Assembly: GCA_001464065.1 (NCBI GenBank)
Contig: LNDN01000001.1
Coordinates: 1-64,000, forward strand
Direction of reading: 5' to 3'
Origin: Acidobacteria bacterium Ga0077522
GTDB lineage: Bacteria; Acidobacteriota; Vicinamibacteria; Vicinamibacterales; Vicinamibacteraceae
DNA: 64,000 nt
The position numbers and the translations under genes are program-made. A model generated the notes under the pieces. The model saw nothing but the letters and a program-made list of their open reading frames with translations. It did not search any database and was not told the DNA's origin. Position 1 is the first letter of the stretch, and each line of letters starts with the position of its first letter. Of this stretch, positions 33,425 to 43,089 are shown one piece after another.

Positions 33425-34099
33425 TCACTGCCCCTTCATCTTGCGGAGCCTGAAGGGCACTTCCACGGTGCCGAGCAGGCCGACGTATACCTGTTCCTCC
33501 GCACTCGCTCCAACCGTGAGACGCGTGCCCGATGGCAGGCGCACCACCTCGCCCTCGCGGGCCTTCGCGACCGGCATCTCCAGGCACAGCATCGCCACGT
33601 GGCCGCGGTCGGCCCCGGCCATGTCGTTGTTGCGGGTGAGCTCGTCCACCGCCGCCGGCACGGAGGTCAGCGCGGCGAGTCTCGCCGTATCGCGATTCAC
33701 GAGGTGGTGCAGGAACCGCTTGACCACCATGGCCGGGAGGTCGGCGTCGAGGCCGGCCGTCTGCTGCGTGCGCTCGGCGAGCCAGTAGCGCGGCTCCCCC
33801 GTGTCGTCGATCGGCTGCCCCTCGAACAGGGGCGGCAGCGGCGTCGACAGGCGTATCCGTTCGATCTGCTCGTCGATGCGTGCGCGCTCCTGGCCAGTGG
33901 GCGGTGTCTGGCGCAGCATCGTCTCGACCCCATCGGTGGGCAGCGTCACCGTCGCGAACGTCGTCGACTCGCCACGCAGCAAGGACGCCAGTGGGGTTCG
34001 GGCCACGCGCATGGGCTCGTCGTTCGCCCGCTGCGCCAGCAGGGGCCCCGTGGCGACGACCAGGATCACGGCCGTCAGGAGGTCACGAATCAGCGAGAC
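33425..34099 (-). CDS. Hypothetical secreted protein
   Basis: Signal-like [26 protein letters not shown] start inferred; codon-consistent ORF. Confidence 0.6.
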   Translation of the reverse strand, partial: VSLIRDLLTAVILVVATGPLLAQRANDEPMRVARTPLASLLRGESTTFATVTLPTDGVETMLRQTPPTGQERARIDEQIERIRLSTPLPPLFEGQPIDDTGEPRYWLAERTQQTAGLDADLPAMVVKRFLHHLVNRDTARLAALTSVPAAVDELTRNNDMAGADRGHVAMLCLEMPVAKAREGEVVRLPSGTRLTVGASAEEQVYVGLLGTVEVPFRLRKMKGQ

Positions 34100-35117
34100 A
34101 GATCTCGGCCAGGATGTCGGCCGCCTCGACGCACTGCGCACGCGTCACCGCCAGATGAGTGACAACGCGCAGGGTGCGCGGGCCGAACGCGAACAGCGCG
34201 ACGCCCCGTTCGCGGGCCCGTGCCACCACCGTCGCCGCGTCGGGCGCGCCGGGCTCCAGGTGGAAGACGACGATGTTGGTCTGGACGGTGGCGAGATCGA
34301 GCCGCACGCCCGGACACTGCGCGATCCGCGCGGCGATCAGTCGGGCGTGCGCGTGATCCTCCGAGAGCCGGTCGTAGTGGTGCGCGAGGGCGTGACTGCC
34401 GGCGGCCGCCAGCAGGCCGACCTGGCGCATGGCCCCTCCGAGCATCCGCCGCACACGGACGGCACGGGCGATGAGATCGCGCGGGCCCGCCAGCAGCGAC
34501 CCCGCGGGTGCCCCGAGCCCCTTCGACAGGGCGGCCCACACCACGTCGAATGGCGCGGCGATCGCCGCGGGCGTCGTACGGGCGGCGATCGCGGCGTTCC
34601 AGAGCCGCGCGCCGTCGAGCAGCGTCGCGACCCCTGCAGCCCGCGCCGCACCGCAGACCGCCTCCACCATCGGCTGAGGCACGACGAGGCCGCCGGCGCG
34701 GTTGTGCGTGTTCTCGATCACCACCAGCGTCGTCGGCGGGTAGAGCATGTGGCCCTGGGGCTTGCACGCCGCGAGGAACTCGTCTGCCGAGAACACCCCG
34801 CCGGTGCCGATCTCGGTGAACTGGACGCCGGCGTTGGCGCCACCGGCCCCGGCCTCGTGCCAGACGATGTGGCTCTCGCGACTGACCACCACGTCGTCAC
34901 CGGGCCGCGTCAACAGGCGGAGGGCCACCTGGTTGGCCATGGTGCCGGTGGGCAGCCACAGGGCGGCCTCCTTGCCGAGCAGCGCGGCGCCGTGCTCCTG
35001 CAGCGCGTTGACGGACGGGTCCTCACCGAACTGGTCGTCGCCGACCGGCGCCGCGGCAATCGCGGCGCGCATGGCGTCGGTGGGTCGGGTGATGGTGTCC
35101 GAACGGAGGTCGATCAT
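34083..35117 (-). CDS. ltaE: Low-specificity L-threonine aldolase (GntG/beta-eliminating lyase family)
   Basis: [59 protein letters not shown]. Confidence 0.92.
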   Translation of the reverse strand: MIDLRSDTITRPTDAMRAAIAAAPVGDDQFGEDPSVNALQEHGAALLGKEAALWLPTGTMANQVALRLLTRPGDDVVVSRESHIVWHEAGAGGANAGVQFTEIGTGGVFSADEFLAACKPQGHMLYPPTTLVVIENTHNRAGGLVVPQPMVEAVCGAARAAGVATLLDGARLWNAAIAARTTPAAIAAPFDVVWAALSKGLGAPAGSLLAGPRDLIARAVRVRRMLGGAMRQVGLLAAAGSHALAHHYDRLSEDHAHARLIAARIAQCPGVRLDLATVQTNIVVFHLEPGAPDAATVVARARERGVALFAFGPRTLRVVTHLAVTRAQCVEAADILAEICLADS

Positions 35118-35153
35118 CGTTCCAAGCCCCGCCCGTGCGCCCTGCGCTCCCTG

Positions 35154-35216
35154 CCCGTGAGCCCTGAGCCCTGAGCCTGTGGTTCCGAGCCTTGAGCCGT
35201 GAGCCCTGAGCCTTCT
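35154..35216. repeat. Heptanucleotide tandem repeat (9 units)
   Basis: cccgtga gccctga gccctga gcctgtg gttccga gccttga gccgtga gccctga gccttct. Confidence 0.8.
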
Positions 35217-36281
35217 CTAGTGCGTCACCGCCGCCAGGTGCTTGCGCAGCAGGTCGCCCCCGAAATCGAACTCGGGGTCGCGCCACATGCTGTGGATGTG
35301 ATTGGCGTCGTTCTGGCTGTTGTCGTACTCGATCAGCACGGTGGGGCCGTGGATGCGGTAGTAGTGCTTCTTGCCGACGTCGAGACTGCCGGCCCACGCA
35401 AAGTGCAGCGTGTCGACGCCGGCCTTCTCGATGCGCGCCAGCTGCGAGGCCCGCTGTGCGGCCGGGAACCGCGAGGCGTAGACCTCGAGCAGTTTCCGCA
35501 GCTGCGCCTTCTGCGGCGCCGTCATGGCACTGGCCGGCAGCCCGTCGAACTGCGCGATCTCGGCCTTCGGCTTGTTGGTGGTGACGATGTCGTTGGTCGT
35601 CTCGGGGGCGATCACCACCCGGGTCTTCTGCTCGGCGCTGAACAGGCCGAGCAGGGCCCGCGCCTCGTCCTCTTCGGCCGCCTGGATGCGCAGCCCCGCG
35701 CTCGGCCCCGACAGGACCTTCGCGGGGTTGGAGCCGAAGAACAGCGGCGCCACGATGTCGCCACGCGCGCCGGCGTGGGTGACGTTGACCGAGAGGTGAT
35801 GTCCCTCGAAACGCCAGGCCCACCATCCCTCGGCGGACGGCGCGCCGAAGATCGCCGTGTAGTACAGCCCGGGCTGACGGCGCATGTAGTTGGCCACGCC
35901 CTGGCCCTTCTCGATCTCGCGGAGGATGTCCTCGTGCGCGATGATCTGCCGGGCCGAGGCGTAGCCCGACTCGCTCAGACCGGAGCGCAACAGGGCCAGC
36001 GCCTGGGCCTGCTGGGCGTCCGTGAGTTCGTCGAGGGGCACGCCGGCGCGGACCATCGGGACGTAGTTCAGTTGCGTGCGGGCCTCGTGCGCGAGCGGCA
36101 GCATCGCCTTGGCGCGAGGGGGGCCCGACAGCGCGCGGGCCAGGGCGGTGGCGGCGGCCGTACTGCTCGGGGCGGCGGCGCCCGCCTTCGCGGCGGTGGC
36201 CGGTTGGGCCGTGGAGGGCCGCGAGGATACGGCCGCGGCGGCCGCTCCGATCATCAGGGTGGCAATCAGCAGGGCGCGCAT
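35217..36281 (-). CDS. DUF3500-domain protein
   Basis: EGWWAWRFEGHHLSVNVTHAG, FFGSNPAKV, HYYRIHGPTVLIEYDNSQNDANHIHSMWRDPEFDFGGDLLRKHL. Confidence 0.9.
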   Translation of the reverse strand: MRALLIATLMIGAAAAAVSSRPSTAQPATAAKAGAAAPSSTAAATALARALSGPPRAKAMLPLAHEARTQLNYVPMVRAGVPLDELTDAQQAQALALLRSGLSESGYASARQIIAHEDILREIEKGQGVANYMRRQPGLYYTAIFGAPSAEGWWAWRFEGHHLSVNVTHAGARGDIVAPLFFGSNPAKVLSGPSAGLRIQAAEEDEARALLGLFSAEQKTRVVIAPETTNDIVTTNKPKAEIAQFDGLPASAMTAPQKAQLRKLLEVYASRFPAAQRASQLARIEKAGVDTLHFAWAGSLDVGKKHYYRIHGPTVLIEYDNSQNDANHIHSMWRDPEFDFGGDLLRKHLAAVTH

Positions 36282-36365
36282 GGGAGTGCGCGGATTCTAC
36301 CCCCAAAACAAAGGCGGCCGGACCGCTTGCGCGATCCGGCCGCCTCGTACTGCGCCTGCGAGAGC

Positions 36366-36578
36366 CTAGCGGCCCTGGCGGACAACGTTCTCGGCGGCCG
36401 GACCCTTGGCGCCCTGAACGATGTCGAACTCGACGCGCTCACCCTCGACGAGGGTCTTGAAACCCGTGCCGGCGATGGCGGAGTGGTGCACGAAGCAATC
36501 CTTCTGGCCGCCCTCCGGGGTGATGAAGCCGAAGCCCTTGCTCTCGTTGAACCACTTGACGGTACCAGTTGTACGCAT
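36366..36578 (-). CDS. cspA: Cold-shock protein
   Basis: [37 protein letters not shown] gaggag upstream. Confidence 0.95.
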   Translation of the reverse strand: MRTTGTVKWFNESKGFGFITPEGGQKDCFVHHSAIAGTGFKTLVEGERVEFDIVQGAKGPAAENVVRQGR

Positions 36579-36706
36579 AACGAACTCCTCGTTCGGTAAT
36601 CGGAGCACCGCCATGCCACACGGACCGACCGACTACTGATTTTTCAGTCGTGATACTCCCCCACGACGGGGGCAACCGGTGCGCTGAACGGTTGCGGGCA
36701 CTCAAT

Positions 36707-36736
36707 GCAAAAGGCCTGGCGAACTTCCCAGGCCTT
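36707..36736 (-). terminator. Intrinsic terminator upstream of cspA
   Basis: 9-bp perfect stem aaggcctgg/ccaggcctt followed by TTTT. Confidence 0.7.
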
Positions 36737-36785
36737 CTACAAACCTTGGACTTGGTCACGCCCCGCGAAGGGGTCGTGTCGCGCA
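36707..36785 (-). ncRNA. Candidate ~80-nt small RNA or attenuated cspA leader
   Basis: Promoter-like TTGCGC-17-TATATT (36820-36792) followed by intrinsic terminator aaggcctgg-gaagttcg-ccaggcctttt. Confidence 0.4.
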
Positions 36786-36791
36786 ACAGCG

Positions 36792-36820
36792 AATATACAC
36801 GGGTGCCCGGGGGAGCGCAA
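36792..36820 (-). promoter_or_regulatory. Sigma70-like promoter
   Basis: TTGCGC-17 bp-TATATT on minus strand. Confidence 0.5.
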
Positions 36821-36838
36821 GCGCGACTTTTTGGCCGC

Positions 36839-37288
36839 TCATCCCGGGCCGAGGTGGCGGTAGTCCACCATCAGACAGCGGTCCTGGACGACCTGGATGC
36901 CGGCGCGGGCGAGCTGCTCGGCGACGGCGTCGTTCCGGATGCCCGACTGGAACCAGACGGCCCGGGGAGCCGCGGCGAGCAAGTCCTCGACATGCGCGGG
37001 CAGATCCTCCGCTCGCCGGAACACGTCGACGAGGTCGATCGGTGCCGGCACGTCCACCAGGCGTCGGTACACGGGCGCACCGAGGATCTCGGCGTCCTGA
37101 TGCCCATGCACGACGACCGGCACGATCGTGAGGCCCATCGTCTGCAGGGCCTGCGGCACATACCAGGCCGCCTTGTGCGCATGCGACGACGGCCGGGCGC
37201 CGAGCACCGCGACGCGCCTGATGCCCTGCAGCAGGGAGCGGATGTCCGCGGGCGCCGTCAGCATGCGCTGCTGCCACTCCGGGACCAT
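36839..37288 (-). CDS. CoA-binding domain protein (YccU-like)
   Basis: RRVAVLGARPSSHAHKAAWYVPQALQTMGLTIVPV, AVWFQSGIRNDAVAEQLARAGIQVVQDRCLMVDY. Confidence 0.9.
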   Translation of the reverse strand: MVPEWQQRMLTAPADIRSLLQGIRRVAVLGARPSSHAHKAAWYVPQALQTMGLTIVPVVVHGHQDAEILGAPVYRRLVDVPAPIDLVDVFRRAEDLPAHVEDLLAAAPRAVWFQSGIRNDAVAEQLARAGIQVVQDRCLMVDYRHLGPG

Positions 37289-37291
37289 GGG

Positions 37292-38242
37292 CTAGAACGC
37301 GTCAGCGGCGACGTACGCGTCGATCAGCTTCTGCTCGCCGTCCTTGCCCGGATACGCGTTGCCGTGCTCCATGCCGAAGATGAAGTCACGCGAGTCGGCC
37401 TGCATCTTCGCCGCCACGTGCTTGAAGATGTTCCGGTAGTTGACCTCGCCGGTGCCGGGCTCCTTGCGACCCGGGTTGTCGCCGATCTGGAAGTACCCGA
37501 TCTCGGACCACGCCCAGTCGATGTGAGGGATGATGTGCCCCTCGTTCTTCTGCATGTGGTAGATGTCGAACAGGATCTTGCAGGCCGGCGAGTCGACGGC
37601 GCGGCAGATCATGTACGTCTGGTCCGAGGTCCGCAGGAACTGATCCGGGTTGTCGCTGAGGGGCTCGAGCACCATCACCAGGCTGGCCTTCTCGAGCACC
37701 TCGGCGCCGGCGCGCAGCGTGTCGATGACGTGCCCGTGCTGCACGCCAATCGGCAGCTTGCGCTCGAAGCCGCCCGGCACCACGGTCATCCACTTCGCGT
37801 TGCAGCGCCTGGCCACCTCGACGGCCGCTTCACACGCCTTGCGGAACTGCGCCGGGTTCTCCGCCTTGCCGGTGGTGAACCGATCGCTGTTGTTGCCACC
37901 GGTCTGGATGACGAACACGCCCATCTGCATGCCGAGCTTGGCCATGGCCTCGCCCAGCTGCGCCTGGACCTCGGGCGTGCGGCCCATCATCCCGTTGTCC
38001 TCGAGCGCCGTGAAGCCCTGATCGGCCATGAACTTCAGCTGGTCGATCAGGTCCTTGCCGGCCGACTGCTCGAACATGCCGAAGTGCGGGGCGTACTTCA
38101 GCTTGAAGGTCCGGGCCTTGGTCACCGGGCCGAGCGTCCGCGCCGGAGCAGCCGCGGGTGCGGGTTGGGCCGCGGCCGCAACCGGCAACCCGAGGGCAGC
38201 CGTCATCGCGGTGGTCTTCTGCAGGAACGCGCGTCGATCCAT
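37292..38242 (-). CDS. Hydroxypyruvate isomerase-like TIM-barrel protein
   Basis: Twin-arginine-like start MDRRAFLQKT; KILFDIYHMQKNEGHIIPHIDWAWSEIGYFQIGDNPGRKEPGTGEVNYR. Confidence 0.85.
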   Translation of the reverse strand: MDRRAFLQKTTAMTAALGLPVAAAAQPAPAAAPARTLGPVTKARTFKLKYAPHFGMFEQSAGKDLIDQLKFMADQGFTALEDNGMMGRTPEVQAQLGEAMAKLGMQMGVFVIQTGGNNSDRFTTGKAENPAQFRKACEAAVEVARRCNAKWMTVVPGGFERKLPIGVQHGHVIDTLRAGAEVLEKASLVMVLEPLSDNPDQFLRTSDQTYMICRAVDSPACKILFDIYHMQKNEGHIIPHIDWAWSEIGYFQIGDNPGRKEPGTGEVNYRNIFKHVAAKMQADSRDFIFGMEHGNAYPGKDGEQKLIDAYVAADAF

Positions 38243-38296
38243 CGGAGATCTCTTTCGAAAGGAAGGGTCTACCCGGTCTGTGCGGCGGATTGTACG

Positions 38297-39700
38297 TCAG
38301 CCCCCACTGGGCCGCGTCATCTCCATGGGCACGATCCACTCGGCATACTGCTCCTCGGTGACGTCGCCGGACGCCAGCGCGGCCTCGCGCAGGGTGAGGC
38401 CCTTCTTCTGGGCGTGCTTGGCGATGGCGGCCGCCTTGTCGTACCCGATGTGACGATTGAGGGCCGTCACCAGCATCAGGTTCTTGCCGAGGTTCTCGGC
38501 AATCTTCTCGCGGTTGGGCTCGATGCCCCGGGCGCAGCCCTCGTTGAACGCCAGGCAGGCGTCGGCGATGAGCCCGATGCTCTCGAGCACGTTGTGCACC
38601 ATCACCGGCTTGAAGACGTTCAGCTGGAAGTTGCCCTGCGTGCCCGCGAACGCCACCGCGGCATCGTTGCCGAAGACCTGCACGCACACCATCGTCATCG
38701 CCTCGGACTGGGTCGGGTTGACCTTGCCCGGCATGATCGACGAGCCCGGCTCGTTCTCGGGGATGAAGAGCTCGCCGATGCCGCAGCGGGGGCCGCTGGC
38801 CAGCCACCGGACGTCGTTGGCCATCTTCATGAGACCGCCCGCCAGCGTGCGCAGCCCGGCAGAGGTCTCGACGAGCGCGTCGTGGGCCGACAGCGCGAAG
38901 AACTTGTTCGCGGCACTGCGGAACGGGAACCCCGTGATGCCGGCAATGGTGGCCGCGCAGCGATCGCCGAACTGCGGATGCGCGTTCAGCCCGGTGCCCA
39001 CCGCGGTGCCGCCAATCGCCAGGTCGTACAGGCCGTCGAGCGATTGCTCCACCGCCTTGAGACCAAAGTCGATCTGCGCCACCCAGGCGCCGATCTCCTG
39101 GCCGAGCGTGACCGGTGTCGCATCCTGCAGGTGCGTCCGCCCCGTCTTCACGAGGTCCGAGAACTCGGCGGCCTTGGCCGCCAGCGTGTCGCGCAGGACC
39201 TTCACCGACGGGAACAGCCGATGGTGGAGTTCTTCCACGACCGCGATGTGCATGGCCGTCGGGAAGGTGTCGTTGGACGACTGGCCGCGGTTGACGTGGT
39301 CGTTGGGATGGATCGTGCGGTCCACACCGACCGTGCCGCCCATGATCGCCACCGCCCGGTTGGCGATGACCTCGTTGGCGTTCATGTTCGACTGCGTGCC
39401 GGACCCGGTCTGGAACACGACCAGCGGGAACTGACTGTCGAGCTCCCCGGCGATGACGTCGTCGGCCGCCCTGATGATGGGCTCCGCGACGCTCTGCGGC
39501 AGCTCGCCCAGCTCCATGTTGGCCTGCGCCGCGCTGCGTTTGAGGATGCCCAGGGCCCGGATGACGGGACGCTGCCACTTGAAGCGATCGACGCCAATCG
39601 GGAAGTTCTGAATCGACCGCTGCGTCTGCGCGGCCCAGTACACGTCTGCGGGCACCTCGATGGGGCCCATCGAATCCTTCTCGGTCCTGGTCTTGGTCAT
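38297..39700 (-). CDS. fumC: Class II fumarate hydratase
   Basis: [42 protein letters not shown]. Confidence 0.96.
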   Translation of the reverse strand: MTKTRTEKDSMGPIEVPADVYWAAQTQRSIQNFPIGVDRFKWQRPVIRALGILKRSAAQANMELGELPQSVAEPIIRAADDVIAGELDSQFPLVVFQTGSGTQSNMNANEVIANRAVAIMGGTVGVDRTIHPNDHVNRGQSSNDTFPTAMHIAVVEELHHRLFPSVKVLRDTLAAKAAEFSDLVKTGRTHLQDATPVTLGQEIGAWVAQIDFGLKAVEQSLDGLYDLAIGGTAVGTGLNAHPQFGDRCAATIAGITGFPFRSAANKFFALSAHDALVETSAGLRTLAGGLMKMANDVRWLASGPRCGIGELFIPENEPGSSIMPGKVNPTQSEAMTMVCVQVFGNDAAVAFAGTQGNFQLNVFKPVMVHNVLESIGLIADACLAFNEGCARGIEPNREKIAENLGKNLMLVTALNRHIGYDKAAAIAKHAQKKGLTLREAALASGDVTEEQYAEWIVPMEMTRPSGG

Positions 39701-39811
39701 GGCGATGGTTGGCACTCCCTGCCTCACCCAAGCATATGGCAGGACCGGCCCTTGCAAGGACCCCACGTTGGGGCCGGGCGATCAGACACCGCGAGCCCCC
39801 AAGGAGATGGC

Positions 39812-40417
<606 letters not shown>

Positions 40418-40483
40418 CGAGACGCGCGACCCGGGAGCCCGGCAGGTGTCTCGATTGCATCGCCGGTGTAGCTCCTGACGTCG

Positions 40484-42628
40484 CTACCGCTGCCAGACAC
40501 GCAGTTCGTGGATCGACCAGAACCACGACCGGGTCTCCCCCGTCGGCCGCAGCCGCAGGTGACGGCTGCGCTGCGGCGGCAGGGGCACGTCGATGCCGGG
40601 TGATCGGGGCTCGCGCACCAGACTCAGACCCAGACGCGGCAGGATGTCGCCCGCGAACAGCGTCTGCCAGATCCCGTCGTCGCCCGCGGCCTCGATCACC
40701 AGGCCGCGCGGATAGTCGCCGAGGCTGCGTGCCGCGAGATCGAGGCGCACGTGGGCCACGTCGGTGGGTCGCGCGAACGTGAGGGTGACGTGTTCGCCAC
40801 TGCCCTGCCGGGTGGCGGTGGCCCAGCGTGTGCCCGGATCGCCATCCAGCATGCGGCCGAGGTCGCGTGCCTGGTGCGACACCGTCACCTGGAATGCCGT
40901 CGAGGGCAGCGCGCGCCACGCCGGGTCACGATCCAGCGCGGGCTCGGCGCCGCCGGGACGCAGGCGTGCGACCACCGTGGCGCCGAAGCGACGAACCTCG
41001 GCCACATGCGTCCGCGACGCCGCGACCGCCTCGGCCACGGCCGCGCCGGCCGCGGGATGCTCGTACAGCGCGGGCTGCATCACGACCCAGCGCACCCCCA
41101 GCACCCGCAGCATCTCCAGGGCACCATCGATCCGGACCGTCTCGGTGAACGGGGGGCCTCCGACGAAGTCCTGCAGGATCGATCCGTATCCGCTGTAGCC
41201 GTTGACGATGCGGTGGCCATGCTCGAGCGTCCGGTACAAGTGCCGGGTGGCCATGGCGGCGTCACCGACGGGCAACTCGAGCACGGGCCCGGCCTCCTGC
41301 GTCTGCAGCCACACGTAGGCGGGCGTCGCCGCGGTCATGTCGACGTCCGGAAACGCCTGCACGGGCTGCCGTCCGCCGTACCCCTCGAGCGCCACCAGCA
41401 CGGCCGCGACCGTCGTCACCAGTCGGCGCCGCTGCGGACCTGCCGTCGATGTGAGCGCGGCCAATCCGAAGCCAGCGAGGACCGCCAGGCCGAGGTGCAC
41501 CGTCGTGGCCATCCGGGCTGGCACCCGCAGGCCATCGAGCCCGGGCACCACCGCGACGAGCCACGTGTACGGGCCGCTGAACGGCACCGTCCAGCCCCAC
41601 AGCACCGGTCGCGGACCGAACGACAGCACGACCATCAGCACGACGATGCCGAGGTAGAGCGCGATGTGACGCCGATCCGGCGCGGCGCGGCGCCAGACCA
41701 GCGCCACCGCGGCGACCGCCAGCAGCACGACGCCCAGCCCGGGAAACAGTTGCAGTTCCTCACGCCCGACCGGCAGCACCTGCCCCCACAGCCACGCGCG
41801 TGTCGAGACGTGGGCATACGCTTCCGGCGTGGCCGCATACAGCGCGATGTCGGCCAGCGTCCGCGTGAAGCCCTGATCGCGGCGCACACGCATGTACGCC
41901 ACGGCCACAGGCAGGATGGCCGCGAGCAGGGCCAGTGCGGCGACGACGAGACCGGGGACAACGCGCCGGAGGTCTCGGCGGCTGCGCCACAGTCCCTCCA
42001 GCGCCACCACCGCCACCGGCACTGCCGTGAAGTACAGGAAGTAGCCGTTGGACAGCCCCTGCAACACGAAGGCGACGACGAACAGGGCGAGGGCACGGCG
42101 CGAGGCCGTGGCCAGGTACTGGTGGAGTCCGTACAGCGCCACCGGCATCCACCCCGAGACCAGCACCTGCAGGTGATGGGCGTGCGCGAGCCGGTACGGC
42201 GAGCACGCCATGGCCAGGCCGGCCACGAAGGCCGCATCCGCGCGGCCGGTGAGCGCCCGCGTCAGCAGGAAGGTCCCGACGCCGACCAGGACGGTCGAGG
42301 CGACGGTCGCGACGTTCAGGACGAGTATCGGATTGCCCGTCAGCCACTGCAGCGGCGCGGTGAACACGGCGATGCCGAGCAGGTGCTCGGAGTACGCCAC
42401 CGTGTCGGCGTACGGAGAGAAGAAGAGGCCGTCCCAGTAGTCGCGGAACCCGTGGAGGGCCCGGTCGGCATCCCACGCGAGCGTCCACGCGTTGAGGAGC
42501 GGGTCGCCGAAGGGATACTCGAGCGTCGTCGTCGCGAGGTGGGCGGGCAGCGGCCACCAGAAGACCAGAGCGACGAGGATGTAGGCAGTGGCGGCGAGCG
42601 CCACTGCCCGACGGGACGCGCGCGGCAC
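40484..42628 (-). CDS. Polytopic PMT-like membrane protein with C-terminal discoidin-like domain
   Basis: ALVFWWPLPAHLATTTLEYPFGDPLLNAWTLAW; C-terminal GEHVTLTFARPTDVAHVRLDLAARSLGDYPRGLVIEAAGDDGIWQ. Confidence 0.7.
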   Translation of the reverse strand: MPRASRRAVALAATAYILVALVFWWPLPAHLATTTLEYPFGDPLLNAWTLAWDADRALHGFRDYWDGLFFSPYADTVAYSEHLLGIAVFTAPLQWLTGNPILVLNVATVASTVLVGVGTFLLTRALTGRADAAFVAGLAMACSPYRLAHAHHLQVLVSGWMPVALYGLHQYLATASRRALALFVVAFVLQGLSNGYFLYFTAVPVAVVALEGLWRSRRDLRRVVPGLVVAALALLAAILPVAVAYMRVRRDQGFTRTLADIALYAATPEAYAHVSTRAWLWGQVLPVGREELQLFPGLGVVLLAVAAVALVWRRAAPDRRHIALYLGIVVLMVVLSFGPRPVLWGWTVPFSGPYTWLVAVVPGLDGLRVPARMATTVHLGLAVLAGFGLAALTSTAGPQRRRLVTTVAAVLVALEGYGGRQPVQAFPDVDMTAATPAYVWLQTQEAGPVLELPVGDAAMATRHLYRTLEHGHRIVNGYSGYGSILQDFVGGPPFTETVRIDGALEMLRVLGVRWVVMQPALYEHPAAGAAVAEAVAASRTHVAEVRRFGATVVARLRPGGAEPALDRDPAWRALPSTAFQVTVSHQARDLGRMLDGDPGTRWATATRQGSGEHVTLTFARPTDVAHVRLDLAARSLGDYPRGLVIEAAGDDGIWQTLFAGDILPRLGLSLVREPRSPGIDVPLPPQRSRHLRLRPTGETRSWFWSIHELRVWQR

Positions 42629-43063
42629 CTACTTGATGGCGGAGTAGTCGGTGGCGTCCATGAACACGCGATCCACCTTCTCGACGATCTTGCCGTTGAC
42701 CTCGGACGCCGTGCGCACCTTGACCCATTCGGGGTCGGCGCCGAAGGCCGTCCAGTTCTTCATGGCCTGTTCGCGGTTGGCGTGGGCGACGATGTAGATG
42801 AGCGTGTTGCTGTGGCCCGGCTCGTCCTGCGGCACCCAGTAGCCGATGTTGGTCATCCCGTGCTTCTCGAACAGCTTGGTCGTGTGGTTGCGGAAGCGGG
42901 CCTGCAGGTCGGGCAGCTTGCCGGGATGCGTGTAGTAGGTGCGCATCTCGTAGACCTTCTGGCCCTGTGCCGCGACGTCGACGCGGGAGAACTGGCCGGC
43001 CACGTAGCCGGCAGCGAACATCAGGACCAGGGCGAACAGGGAACGGGTGATGCGCATGGACAC
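42629..43063 (-). CDS. NIPSNAP-family protein
   Basis: KVYEMRTYYTHPGKLPDLQARFRNHTTKLFEKHGMTNIGYWVPQD. Confidence 0.9.
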   Translation of the reverse strand: MSMRITRSLFALVLMFAAGYVAGQFSRVDVAAQGQKVYEMRTYYTHPGKLPDLQARFRNHTTKLFEKHGMTNIGYWVPQDEPGHSNTLIYIVAHANREQAMKNWTAFGADPEWVKVRTASEVNGKIVEKVDRVFMDATDYSAIK

Positions 43064-43089
43064 TCCTCGAGCGAAGCAGACGAACGAAC

